A DNA stretch of 38,698 bases from contig FZLR01000022.1 of the NCBI GenBank assembly GCA_900197615.1, positions 1 through 38,698 of the forward strand, written 5' to 3'. The stretch is from Rhodospirillaceae bacterium Spongia-Bin9. Lineage in GTDB: Bacteria; Pseudomonadota; Alphaproteobacteria; Bin65. This document shows, piece by piece, positions 1 through 8,116 of this stretch (position 1 is its first letter; each line of letters begins with the position of its first letter). Below the pieces are notes generated by a model. The model did not search any database, was not told where the DNA came from, and worked only from the letters and a program-made list of their open reading frames with translations. The position numbers and the translations under genes were made by a program.

Positions 1-52
1 AGTGGGAACTTTTCGATTGCAACAAATGGGAACTTTTCGGTCGCAATTGACA
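1..52. mobile_element. Terminal end of an IS21-family-like insertion sequence (cut by window edge)
   Basis: Two imperfect copies of a 20-bp unit beginning TGGGAACTTTTCG lie at 3-22 and 27-46 (18 of 20 identical, 24-bp period). The block ends in TTGACA at 47-52, which read inward is TGTCAA. From memory, IS21-family elements carry several such subterminal repeats and end in TGT...ACA, so the element probably continues to the left of the window. No transposase gene is visible here. The family assignment is inference from the repeat pattern. Confidence 0.5.
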
Positions 53-393
53 GGAGGGCTTGGCGCCGGTGCGCGCCCTGCTCGAAGGGGGCTGGCGCGA
101 CCTCGTACCCCGCCAGATGTCGGAAGGGTGACGGGAACGGTCGACGGCGCCAGGACGGTCGAGCGGCAGAATTGCGTTGCCACTCCCCTGCCGATAGCAT
201 CACCGGACGCAAACCGGGAACCGCCGCCGTTCCGGCCGCCCAAGTGGACAGACGGGAGCCCGGGTTGGAATAGATCCGATGCCTTCATGAAGACATTTGA
301 GGGCGCGTAAATTCAACCCATTGTAATATAACGATAAACTTTCGAATATTCTACAACATGACATTTCATGACATGCAGGAACCCCGGCAGCCC
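53..393. other. Intergenic stretch without a recognisable gene
   Basis: About 340 bases between the presumed IS end and the stop codon of the flavin monooxygenase. An open frame here has no convincing protein features. The last 80 bases are AT-rich and contain a direct repeat of CATGACAT at 357-364 and 367-374, spaced one helical turn apart. This could be a protein site, but no gene starts beside it, because the neighbour ends here. I see nothing else. Confidence 0.5.
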
Positions 394-2031
394 TTACCGG
401 ATCGCGAACCCCTCATAGCCCGCCGCGGCGATCTCGGCGCAGCGGGCGGCGTAGGCGGGGTAGCCGCCGATATAGGGCATGAAGACCCGCGGCTTGCCGG
501 CGATGTTGGCGCCGACATACCAGGACGAGCAGGTCGAGCGCAGGGAGGCGTCGGCGAGATCGTTGACGTGGCCGACCCAGCCGTCCTGGGCGGCGCGTTC
601 GGCCTCGATCACCGTCGCGCCCCGGCCGCGCAGGGCTTCGAGACAGTCCGACACCCATTCGACATGCTGCTCGATCGACGGCATCATGTTGGTCAGAACC
701 GAGGGACTGCCCGGCCCGGTGATGGTGAACAGGTTCGGGAAACCGTTGACCGCGAGGCCGAGATAGGTGCGCGGCCCGGCTTCCCAGGCGTCGCGCAGGA
801 GCAGGCCATCGCGGCCGCGGATGTCGATGCGCTTCAGGGTGCCGGTCATGGCATCGAAGCCGGTGGCGAAAACGATGGCGTCGGCCGCGATCGCCTCGCC
901 TTCAATTGCCACGCCGCTCTCCGTAATTTCGCGGATCGGCCGCTCGACGATATCGATCAGGCGCACGTTGGGCCGGTTGTAGGTCTCGAAATAGCCGGTA
1001 TCGACGCACAGCCGCTTGCAGCCGATCACGTCGATCGGCATCAGCTTGCGCGCAGTCTCCGGGTCGCGGACGGTCTCGCGGATCTTGGCGCGGACGAAGT
1101 CGGCCGCGGTGTCGTTGGCCTCCGGGTCGAACAGCAGGTCCTCGTAGCTCGCCATGAAGGTGAGCCCGCCGGTCTGCCAGCGGCGCTCGAATTCGGCGAC
1201 GCGCCGCTCCGGGCTGTCGGCGAGCGCGGACGGCCGGGGCAGATCGACCACGAAGCAGCCGAAGCGCGTTTTCGCCTCCTCGCGCAGCCCCCGGTAATCG
1301 GCCTTGACCGCGGCGACTTCGTCCGGGTCGAGCGGCCGGTTCTGCGCCGGGACGGAATAATTCGCCGTGCGCTGAAACACGGTCAGTTGCGCCGCCTGTT
1401 CCGCAATCGCCGGGATCGACTGGATGGCCGACGATCCGGTGCCGATCACGGCAACGCGCAGGCCGGTGAAATCGACCGGCTCGTGGGGCCAGCGCCCGGT
1501 GTGGTAGGTCGCGCCGCCGAAGCTGTCGCGGCCGGGAATGTCCGGCAGGTTGGCGGTCGAGAGGCAGCCGGTCGCCATGATGCAGAAGCGCGCCGTCACC
1601 GTTTCAGGCGCGCCGCCTTCCGGCTCCAGGCGGACCTGCCAAAGGCCGGCGTCGTCATCCCAGTGCGCGGCGGCGACGCGGGTCTCGAACTGCATGTCCG
1701 GCCACAGGGCGAAGCGGTCGGCGACATGGTTGGCGTAGCGCAGGATGTCGGGCTGGACGGCATAGCGCTCCGTCCACTCCCAGTCCTGCTGCAGCGCCTC
1801 GTCGAACTGGTAGGAGTAGGACAGGCTCTCGACGTCGCAGCGCGCGCCGGGATAGCGGTTCCAGTACCAGGTGCCGCCGACCCCGCCGCCGGCCTCGTAG
1901 ACCCGCGCGCGGAAGCCGGCGCCGCGCAGCCGGTGCAGCAGATACAGGCCGGCAAAACCGGCGCCGACGATCAGGGCGTCGAGATCGGGGGCGCCGGGAT
2001 CGGGCGCGTCAGCGTAAGCAGTGTCGTTCAT
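394..2031 (-). CDS. Flavin-containing Baeyer-Villiger-type monooxygenase
   Basis: 545-residue soluble FAD/NADPH enzyme expected to insert oxygen next to a carbonyl of a cyclic or aliphatic ketone; the substrate cannot be read from sequence. The FAD Rossmann motif (VGAGFAGL) is at residues 22-29. The family fingerprint FxGxxxHxxxWP is complete at 171-182 (FGGATYHTGRWP). The NADPH-binding GTGSSA motif follows at about 197-202. The length fits cyclohexanone/phenylacetone monooxygenase relatives. An in-frame ATG lies 12 codons upstream, but the chosen ATG (2029-2031) places the Rossmann fold at the usual distance from the N-terminus. The SnoaL-like gene lies 88 bp upstream on the same strand, so the two may be co-transcribed, perhaps for ketone or steroid-like catabolism (inference). 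Confidence 0.88.
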   Translation of the reverse strand: MNDTAYADAPDPGAPDLDALIVGAGFAGLYLLHRLRGAGFRARVYEAGGGVGGTWYWNRYPGARCDVESLSYSYQFDEALQQDWEWTERYAVQPDILRYANHVADRFALWPDMQFETRVAAAHWDDDAGLWQVRLEPEGGAPETVTARFCIMATGCLSTANLPDIPGRDSFGGATYHTGRWPHEPVDFTGLRVAVIGTGSSAIQSIPAIAEQAAQLTVFQRTANYSVPAQNRPLDPDEVAAVKADYRGLREEAKTRFGCFVVDLPRPSALADSPERRVAEFERRWQTGGLTFMASYEDLLFDPEANDTAADFVRAKIRETVRDPETARKLMPIDVIGCKRLCVDTGYFETYNRPNVRLIDIVERPIREITESGVAIEGEAIAADAIVFATGFDAMTGTLKRIDIRGRDGLLLRDAWEAGPRTYLGLAVNGFPNLFTITGPGSPSVLTNMMPSIEQHVEWVSDCLEALRGRGATVIEAERAAQDGWVGHVNDLADASLRSTCSSWYVGANIAGKPRVFMPYIGGYPAYAARCAEIAAAGYEGFAIR

Positions 2032-2119
2032 GGCGCGGCAGTGTCGCCGAAGCGGGCAGCGGGTCAAGCCGGTGGGACGCGGGGCCGGCCTGCGTCAGGC
2101 CGGGGCGTGTTCTCCTCCG

Positions 2120-2488
2120 TCAGCCGACCCGCTTGGTCGAGACGAAGGCGCGCCATTCGCACAGCCGGTCGCCGCGCATCTTCCAGTGCTCGCCGGCGGT
2201 CTGGCGGGCCTTCGTGCCGTCGGGATTGTCCCAGCTTGCTATCCATTCCACGGCGATCCAGTCGCCGCTCGCCGCGATCAGAGTCTTGTCGAGCTGCACG
2301 TTGCGGATCGACGGATCGTAGAAGCGCTCGTGAAAGGCACGCACCTGTTCGGCCCCGCGCGCGACTTCGCGGCCATTCCACGCGATGACCGCATCGTCGG
2401 TATACAGCGCCATCGTCGCCTCGAGATCGCGCCGGCGGTACACCGCCTCGGCCAGGCGCACGACTTTTTCGGCTTCGGCACTATTCAA
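2120..2488 (-). CDS. SnoaL/NTF2-like small protein
   Basis: 122-residue protein of the SnoaL-like NTF2 fold: an N-terminal helix followed by the pattern DLEATMALYTDDAV, a region on exposure of the cavity (WNGREVARG), then two long strands ending WRAFVSTKR. Family members act as cyclases, isomerases or simple ligand binders; no specific substrate can be assigned. The reading frame stays open upstream into the korB gene, but the conserved fold begins just after a TTG codon (2486-2488) preceded by GGGGG at suitable spacing, so TTG is the likely start. It begins 44 bp after the korB stop and is followed by the monooxygenase on the same strand, so korA-korB-snoaL-monooxygenase could be one transcript. 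Confidence 0.72.
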   Translation of the reverse strand: MNSAEAEKVVRLAEAVYRRRDLEATMALYTDDAVIAWNGREVARGAEQVRAFHERFYDPSIRNVQLDKTLIAASGDWIAVEWIASWDNPDGTKARQTAGEHWKMRGDRLCEWRAFVSTKRVG

Positions 2489-2532
2489 GACAGCCCCCAG
2501 TCTTCGATTGCCGGCGCCCGTCCGCCGGCCCC

Positions 2533-3564
2533 TCAGGCCGCGACATCCCAGGTCGAGCCGCGGTGCAGCAGGGTGTTCATGTCGCCCCTGGTCGGCGCCT
2601 GGTCGGCAATCGCCTTGTTTTGCGCAAGGACGGCCCGTTCGTAGCTCATCTCCGCCGGGGCGCAATAGAGCACGCCGACGGCGACCGGGAAGTCCGGCGG
2701 CTTCATGCGGGCGAGCGCCCCGCCGATGGTGCGGTTGGTCTCGTCGTGGACGATGACATTGTCCTCGCCGAAGCCGTCCTCGCCCAGGGTCGCAACCTCC
2801 AGTTCGAGCGTCTGGCGGTTGAGCCGCAGGCCCTTTTCCCGGTCCTTGCCGAAGATCAGCGGCTTGCCGTGTTCGGCCTCGAGCTGCATGTCCTCCTTCA
2901 CTTCCTTCTCGGTGAAATGCTCGAACACGCCGTCGTTGTAGACGATGCAGTTCTGGATGATCTCGACGAAGGAGCAGCCCTTGTGGGCGTGGGCGCGGGC
3001 GAGCAGGCCGGGCAGATGGTCCTGACGCCGGTCGATGCCGCGGGCGACGAAGCGGGCGTTGACGCCGAGCGCGAAGCTCAGCGCATCGACCGGCGAATCG
3101 ATCGAGCCGTGGGGCGTGGAGGGCGAGCGGGTGCCGAGCCGCGAGGTCGGCGAATACTGCCCCTTGGTCAGGCCGTAGATCTCGTTGTTGAACAGCAGAT
3201 AGCTGATGTCGACGTTGCGCCGGATGGCGTGCAGCGTGTGGTTGCCGCCGATGGAAAGCCCGTCGCCGTCGCCGCCGACGACCCAGACGTCGAGGTCAGG
3301 GTTCGCCAGCTTGATTCCGGTCGCGAAGCTCGGCGCCCGGCCGTGAATGGTGTGGAAACCGTAGGTCTCCATGTAATAGGGGAAGCGCGCCGCGCAGCCG
3401 ATGCCGGAGACGAACACGGTGCTCGCCGGATCGGCGCCGATATCGGCCATCGCCTTCTGCACCGCCTTCAGGATGGCATAGTCGCCGCAGCCGGGGCACC
3501 AGCGCACTTCCTGGTCGGTGGCGTAGTCTTTGGGCGACAGGTTCGCAGGTGTCTGAACGTTCAT
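2533..3564 (-). CDS. korB: 2-oxoacid:ferredoxin oxidoreductase, beta subunit
   Basis: 343-residue thiamine-diphosphate subunit of an enzyme that oxidatively decarboxylates a 2-oxoacid (2-oxoglutarate most likely) to its CoA ester and reduces ferredoxin. The CPGCGDY motif gives Cys23 and Cys26; with Cys57 (GIGC) and Cys206 (IIQNC) these are the expected four ligands of a single [4Fe-4S] cluster. The ThDP motif starts at GDGDG (98-102) and closes at NN (about 126-127). It starts 19 bp after the alpha subunit, preceded by GGAG, and is clearly the second gene of that operon. No separate ferredoxin-like delta subunit is present, as in the two-subunit, aerobic-type KorAB enzymes. Substrate choice between 2-oxoglutarate and other oxoacids is inference. 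Confidence 0.9.
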   Translation of the reverse strand: MNVQTPANLSPKDYATDQEVRWCPGCGDYAILKAVQKAMADIGADPASTVFVSGIGCAARFPYYMETYGFHTIHGRAPSFATGIKLANPDLDVWVVGGDGDGLSIGGNHTLHAIRRNVDISYLLFNNEIYGLTKGQYSPTSRLGTRSPSTPHGSIDSPVDALSFALGVNARFVARGIDRRQDHLPGLLARAHAHKGCSFVEIIQNCIVYNDGVFEHFTEKEVKEDMQLEAEHGKPLIFGKDREKGLRLNRQTLELEVATLGEDGFGEDNVIVHDETNRTIGGALARMKPPDFPVAVGVLYCAPAEMSYERAVLAQNKAIADQAPTRGDMNTLLHRGSTWDVAA

Positions 3565-3583
3565 CGCTGTTTCTCCGCCGGCC

Positions 3584-5440
3584 CTACAGCCAGTCTTTCA
3601 GGGCGTCTTCGATTTCGACGATGCGGAACGGCTTGCCGTTCACCTTGTTGAGCGGTTTGGCATCGACAAGATATTCGGCGCGCAGCACGGTCACCAGCTG
3701 GCCGGTATTCATCTCCGGCACGATCACGGTGTCGTAGCTCTTGAGCAGGTCGCCCAGATTGGGCGGCATGGGCCGGATATGGCGGATGTGGATGTGGGAC
3801 ACATCGTGCCCCTGCGCGCGCTTGTTGGAGACGGCCCGGCTGATCGGCCCGTAGGTCGAGCCCCAGCCGACGACGGCCACCCTGCCGCCCGCCCGGCCCT
3901 GGTCGACCGCCTGGGCCGGGATGTCATTGGCGATGCCGAGGATCTTGTTCAGGCGGTTGTCCGTCATCTCCTGGTGATTGTCTGCGTCGTAGGAGATGTC
4001 GCCGGTAAGGTGATGCTTTTCGATGCCGCCGATCCGGTGCAGCAGGCCGGGCGTTCCCGGCTTCACCCAGGCCCGGGCCATCGTTTCGGGATCGCGGGCA
4101 TAGACCTGGTAGCCCTCCGGATCCGTGCGGAAGGTTACCGGGAAGGGCTCGTGATCCTCGAAGTCCGGGATCAGCCAGGGCTCGGCGGCGTTGCTGATAT
4201 AGCCGTCGGTCAGGAACATCACCGGCGTCATGTATTTGACCGCCAGGCGGCAAGCCTCGATGGCGGCGAAATAGGCGTCGCCGGGGGAATGGCAGGCGAC
4301 CACGGCGAGCGGCGAATCGGCGTTGCGGCCGTAGATCGCCTGATACAGGTCCGACTGTTCGGTCTTGGTCGGCAGGCCGGTCGAGGGGCCGCCGCGCTGG
4401 GAATTGACGACGACGAGCGGCAGTTCGGTGGCGATCGCCAGGCCGATGGCTTCGGTCTTGAGCGCGATGCCGGGCCCCGAACTGGAGGTGACGCCCAGCG
4501 AGCCGGCATAGGAGCCGCCGATCGCCGCGCAGACCGCCGCGATTTCGTCCTCCGCCTGGAAAGTCGTGACGCCGTAATCCTTGAGCGGCGCCAGCAGATG
4601 CAGCAGCGCCGAGGCCGGCGTGATCGGATAGCCGGTGAACAGCAGGGGCAGCCCGGCCAGCCGGGCGCCGGCGACCAGCCCCATCGCCACGCCTTCCGCG
4701 CCGGTGAGCGCCCGGTAGGTGCCGGGCTTGATATCCGCCGGCGGCACCACGAAGCTGCCGAACTCGCGCGCCATGTCCGCGGTCTCGCCGAAGGCATGGC
4801 CGGCGTTGAGGGCCGCGATGTTGGCGTTGGCGATCGCCGGTTTGCGGGCGAATTTCTGCTTCAGCCAGTCTTCGTTGATCGTCCGGTCGCGCCCGAACAG
4901 CCAGTCGACCAGGCCGAGCGCCCACATATTCTTGCAGCGCTGCGCGTCCTTGTTGCCCAGGCCGAACGGTTTTACCGCCTCGACCGTCATGCGGGTCATA
5001 TCGACTTCGAGCTTGCGGTAGCCGTCGAGCGTGCCGTCTTCGAGCGGATTTTCCTCAAAGCCGGCCTTGTTCAGATTGCGCCGCGAGAACGAGCCGGTAT
5101 CGACGATGATCAGCCCGCCTTTGCGCAGGTCGCCCAGATTGGTCTTGAGCGCCGCCGGATTCATGGCGACCAGCACGTCGACCGCGTCGCCCGAAGTCCG
5201 GATCGTGCGCGAGCCGAAATGAATCTGGAACGCCGAGACGCCGAAAGTCGTACCGGCCGGGGCGCGGATCTCGGCCGGAAAGTCCGGAAAAGTCGCGAGA
5301 TCGTTCCGCGCCATGGCGGTGGCCTGGGTGAACTGGGTCCCGGTGAGCTGCATGCCGTCGCCGGAATCGCCGGCAAAGCGGACGACTGCGCTTTCGAGTT
5401 CGTTACCGGATTCGTCCGATACGGCCGAGCCGCCATCCAT
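3584..5440 (-). CDS. korA: 2-oxoacid:ferredoxin oxidoreductase, fused gamma-alpha subunit
   Basis: 618-residue partner of the beta subunit. The N-terminal third is the gamma domain (GDSGDGMQ at 24-31, CoA/ferredoxin-side catalysis). It is fused to the alpha pyrimidine-binding domain, whose hallmark YPITPAS is at 271-277, followed by the C-terminal transketolase-like domain (MTPVMFLTDGY region and VVGWGSTYGP). Fused gamma-alpha architecture plus a separate beta of about 340 residues is typical of 2-oxoglutarate:ferredoxin oxidoreductases of aerobic or microaerobic bacteria. The ATG at 5440 has AAGGAG 8 bases upstream. The gene heads the korA-korB operon, and reduced ferredoxin made here could equilibrate with NADPH through the adjacent FprA-type reductase (inference). 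Confidence 0.91.
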   Translation of the reverse strand: MDGGSAVSDESGNELESAVVRFAGDSGDGMQLTGTQFTQATAMARNDLATFPDFPAEIRAPAGTTFGVSAFQIHFGSRTIRTSGDAVDVLVAMNPAALKTNLGDLRKGGLIIVDTGSFSRRNLNKAGFEENPLEDGTLDGYRKLEVDMTRMTVEAVKPFGLGNKDAQRCKNMWALGLVDWLFGRDRTINEDWLKQKFARKPAIANANIAALNAGHAFGETADMAREFGSFVVPPADIKPGTYRALTGAEGVAMGLVAGARLAGLPLLFTGYPITPASALLHLLAPLKDYGVTTFQAEDEIAAVCAAIGGSYAGSLGVTSSSGPGIALKTEAIGLAIATELPLVVVNSQRGGPSTGLPTKTEQSDLYQAIYGRNADSPLAVVACHSPGDAYFAAIEACRLAVKYMTPVMFLTDGYISNAAEPWLIPDFEDHEPFPVTFRTDPEGYQVYARDPETMARAWVKPGTPGLLHRIGGIEKHHLTGDISYDADNHQEMTDNRLNKILGIANDIPAQAVDQGRAGGRVAVVGWGSTYGPISRAVSNKRAQGHDVSHIHIRHIRPMPPNLGDLLKSYDTVIVPEMNTGQLVTVLRAEYLVDAKPLNKVNGKPFRIVEIEDALKDWL

Positions 5441-5511
5441 CGGCTCTCTCCTTCCGTCCTGCGGGGCCGTCGACGATTTTCGCCTGGCCCCGAACTTCGT
5501 CGCGCCTGCCG

Positions 5512-5540
5512 CTTATAGCGGGGCACGGGCGATCGTTAAA
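5512..5540 (-). promoter_or_regulatory. Candidate sigma-70-type promoter of korA
   Basis: On the minus strand TTTAAC (5535-5540) and TATAAG (5512-5517) are separated by 17 bp, about 72 bp upstream of the korA ATG. The element lies in a locally AT-rich gap between fprA and korA. Read by eye only. Confidence 0.35.
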
Positions 5541-5606
5541 GTCCCGAACAATCAGCTTTCCGAATATTTCATACCTAAACCAGTTTTCCGCGCCGCACGC
5601 CGCGGG

Positions 5607-6917
5607 TCAGTCCAGCACAGCCAGCATTTCCGGGACCCGGCCGAACTTGCGGCGCGGCGCCGGCGGTGCGGCCGCACTCTCTTCGGCGACTTCGATCCGT
5701 TTCCAGTCGTCGAAGGACACAACCCGGATATTGTTGGCCTGCAAATGATTGTCCAGCGCCGCACGGCCCGGTTTCCCGGCCCCGGCGCCGCAATCCTCGA
5801 CGATCTGCTGCGCCGCCGCCGTGCCGTCCGGCTTGTTGGAACCGATCACGCCGGAGGGGCCGCGTTTGATCCAGCCGACCGCATAGAGGCCGGGCTCGAT
5901 CCGGCCGTCGCGGTTTCGGCTCCGGCCGCTTTCGAACGGCACACCGTCGACCGGTTCGGAGTAATAGCCGATCGCCGGGATAACCAGCCTGCAGGCAATG
6001 TCGAAGGTCTCGCCGGTGCCGACCGCCCGACCGCCCTCGATCCGCGTCCGCTCCATCCGGATGCCTTCGACCCGGTCGCCGCCGAGGATCTCGACCGGGC
6101 TGGCGTAAAAGCGAAAGTGCACCCGTTTGGTCCTGCCGGCCGGTTCCATGGCGGCGAAATCGTGCAGGGTCGCCAGGTTGCGCCGGGTCATGCGCAGATC
6201 CCGGTCGCTCAGCGTGGCGGCAAAATCCTCCGGCACGTCCGGCGTCAGTTCGGCCGGGTCCAGCACCGGGGCGCTGTCCTCGAGTTGGCCCATTTCGCGC
6301 AGTTCGACATTGCTGAACTTGGCATGGTGCGGGGCGCGCCGGCCGAACATGTAGACATCGCGGATCGGCGCGGCATGGATCGCTGCGGCGGCATAATCGG
6401 TGAGGTCCGTCGCCGCCATCTCGTTCGGCGTCTTGGTCAGGACCCGGGCGACATCGACGGCGACGTTGCCGACGCCGATCACGGCGACTGCTTGCGTATC
6501 CAGCGGCGGATCGAGGTCGCGGAAATCGGGATGGCCGTTGTACCAGCCGACGAAGGCGGCGACGCCGAGCACGCCCGCCTTGCCGTCGCCGGGAATCCCC
6601 AGGGGCCGGTCGACGGCGGCGCCGGTCGCCAGCACGACGGCGTCGTAGATCCCGCGCAATGCCTCCAGGCCGATATCGGCGCCCAGGGTTACGTTGCCGT
6701 AGTAGCGCACCCGCGGGTCGCGCGCCGTCTTTTCGTAGGTCCGCGCGATATTCTTGGTCTTGGCGTGGTCCGGGGCGACGCCGCCGCGGATCAGGCCATA
6801 AGGGGTGGGCAGTTTCTCGATAATGTCGATTTCGACATCGTCGATCGTGCGCATGAGGGATTCGGCCGTGTAGAAGCCGCTCGGCCCGGAGCCGATGATT
6901 GCGACGCTCAACGTCAT
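5607..6917 (-). CDS. fprA: FprA-type ferredoxin/flavodoxin-NADP+ reductase (adrenodoxin reductase family)
   Basis: 436-residue FAD enzyme exchanging electrons between NADPH and a ferredoxin or flavodoxin in the cytoplasm. The FAD site is IIGSGPSGFYTAE (about 7-19). TPYGLIRGGVAPDH and the NADP-site GVGNVAVDVAR are signatures of the glutathione-reductase-fold FprA/adrenodoxin reductase group, unlike the plant-type fold found in BoxA. There is no fused ferredoxin domain. The ATG at 6917 has no clear Shine-Dalgarno sequence, but the Rossmann motif follows at once, so the start is firm. Upstream of korA on the same strand, 166 bp away. With korAB and the nearby flavodoxin it could form the electron supply to oxygenases such as BoxB (inference). 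Confidence 0.9.
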   Translation of the reverse strand: MTLSVAIIGSGPSGFYTAESLMRTIDDVEIDIIEKLPTPYGLIRGGVAPDHAKTKNIARTYEKTARDPRVRYYGNVTLGADIGLEALRGIYDAVVLATGAAVDRPLGIPGDGKAGVLGVAAFVGWYNGHPDFRDLDPPLDTQAVAVIGVGNVAVDVARVLTKTPNEMAATDLTDYAAAAIHAAPIRDVYMFGRRAPHHAKFSNVELREMGQLEDSAPVLDPAELTPDVPEDFAATLSDRDLRMTRRNLATLHDFAAMEPAGRTKRVHFRFYASPVEILGGDRVEGIRMERTRIEGGRAVGTGETFDIACRLVIPAIGYYSEPVDGVPFESGRSRNRDGRIEPGLYAVGWIKRGPSGVIGSNKPDGTAAAQQIVEDCGAGAGKPGRAALDNHLQANNIRVVSFDDWKRIEVAEESAAAPPAPRRKFGRVPEMLAVLD

Positions 6918-7056
6918 GCCGTCGACTTGCCGTTGGATTCAATAGGGTGTCGGAAGACGGGCGGCAAGCTAGTGCGTGTGGGCCCGTGTTGGAAGCCCCT
7001 TTGTCGGCTGGCCGGGCGGCTGGCGCCAGAACGGCAGGCGTCGCCGCCAACCCCGA

Positions 7057-7434
7057 TCAGTATTTCACCCCGAAATTGAATCCTGTTTTGGTCGACGACT
7101 GCGACAGCGGCCAGACCTGCTCGATGCTGCCATAATCGCTCTTTAAGCTGCTACCGTAGCCGCTAATGTCCCCGCTGCAGGAGCAACTGCTGCCGACGAA
7201 CATTCCGGGGCCGGTGACGTGGCACCTCCTGACTGCGCCGCCCCGCGGCGAATTGGGCAGCTTTCGCACAAGCTGCGAATTGTAGACGACGCACACGCCG
7301 ACCCACGAACCTCCGTAGGGCTCCGAAAAACTGAACTCCGTCGGCTTGATCGGATACCATGGCGAGGCTTGGGAAAAGCCCACGAGGCCGAGCACAGCCA
7401 CCAAGCCGAGCGCGGCGATCGAAATTTTCTTCAT
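7057..7434 (-). CDS. Small secreted protein of unknown function
   Basis: 125 residues beginning with a clear Sec signal peptide: MKK, a hydrophobic core (ISIAALGLVAVLGLVGF) and a likely cleavage at SQA-SP around residue 24. The mature part (about 100 residues) is rich in Ser, Gly and Tyr and has four cysteines (CVVY, RRCHV, SSCSC), which suggests disulfides in the periplasm. An upstream in-frame ATG exists, but the start at 7434 has GGAGG and GGAG just before it and restores a canonical signal peptide. I do not recognise a family. It stands alone between fprA and usg. Confidence 0.68.
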   Translation of the reverse strand: MKKISIAALGLVAVLGLVGFSQASPWYPIKPTEFSFSEPYGGSWVGVCVVYNSQLVRKLPNSPRGGAVRRCHVTGPGMFVGSSCSCSGDISGYGSSLKSDYGSIEQVWPLSQSSTKTGFNFGVKY

Positions 7435-7636
7435 TGCTCCGTCCTCCCTTCCAAATTTGCGTTCAGCGCGGCGGAGCCGCCTGAAGCGGACGATTCTACC
7501 GAGTTGTAAACGCGCGGAGCCGGGAATCCCGGTGCCGGAATTGTTGTGCACATCCTGTCCGGTTGCCGCGATCGCCCGCCGGGCCGGACGGCGGCGGCGA
7601 AACCCGTTGCTCCTGGCTGCAGGCGCCGGGCCGGGG

Positions 7637-7936
7637 TCAATGGAGCCGGAGTTGTCCCTCGACGAAGCGGAATTCGGCCGGCCGGACCAGCTGCCGCGAC
7701 GCCACGTGCACGATATGCAGCGCGCCCTCCAGATTCTCCTCCCAAAAGCCCAGGAACTCCCGCAGCTTCGGAAAGCGCGGCGCCAAATCCAGGCTTTGCC
7801 AGACGTAGGTCTGCAACAGCGCCGGATGGTCGGGCAGGCGATAGATGATTTCGGCGGTGGTCAGCCGGTGGCCCTGCAACTGCCCCAGGAGACCGGACGC
7901 GGACGGCGGGCTATGCGATCCCAGGTTGGTGCCCAT
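7637..7936 (-). CDS. usg: Usg-like family protein
   Basis: 99-residue protein of the Usg family, small conserved proteins found mainly in alphaproteobacteria whose biochemical role is not established. The characteristic core is present almost end to end: GHRLTTAEIIYRLPDHPALL, then TYVWQSLDLAPRFPKL, a FWEENLEG segment and a closing PAEFRFVEG. The ATG at 7936 has GGGGAGG 7 bases upstream. The first 20 residues are a Ser/Gly-rich extension before the conserved part. It lies alone on the minus strand between a secreted protein gene and the boxB terminator, with an inverted repeat just upstream that may be its operator. Confidence 0.85.
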   Translation of the reverse strand: MGTNLGSHSPPSASGLLGQLQGHRLTTAEIIYRLPDHPALLQTYVWQSLDLAPRFPKLREFLGFWEENLEGALHIVHVASRQLVRPAEFRFVEGQLRLH

Positions 7937-7966
7937 GCCGTCCTCCCCGCTTGCCGTATCCGAAAC

Positions 7967-7994
7967 TTAGCTTAGCAGATGGGCATTAAGCTAA
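7967..7994. promoter_or_regulatory. Perfect inverted repeat upstream of usg (possible operator)
   Basis: TTAGCTTA (7967-7974) and its exact reverse complement TAAGCTAA (7987-7994) are separated by 12 bp, giving a 20-bp centre-to-centre distance, two helical turns. It sits about 30 bp before the usg start codon in an AT-rich patch. The spacing suits a dimeric DNA-binding protein; the regulator is unknown. Confidence 0.4.
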
Positions 7995-8064
7995 CAATAT
8001 CAATGATTTAGCAGCGTTTAGACGGGAGTGCTGACAATCAGCGCGCCGGCCCGCCGAATCGAAA

Positions 8065-8088
8065 GGGCCCGGATTTTCGTCCGGGCCC
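8065..8088 (-). terminator. Hairpin terminator after boxB
   Basis: GGGCCCGGA and TCCGGGCCC form a perfect 9-bp GC-rich stem with a 6-base loop, 28 bp beyond the boxB stop. On the minus strand it is followed by a short TTTC run, so it is a plausible if weak intrinsic terminator. Confidence 0.6.
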
Positions 8089-8116
8089 TCCCGATGTTCC
8101 CGTTGCCGGCCGACGG

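Noticed and set aside
5607-6917. Calling the reductase BoxA
   Set aside because: BoxA has a plant-type FNR fold with ferredoxin-like domain. This protein is of the adrenodoxin-reductase/FprA fold and has no iron-sulfur motif.
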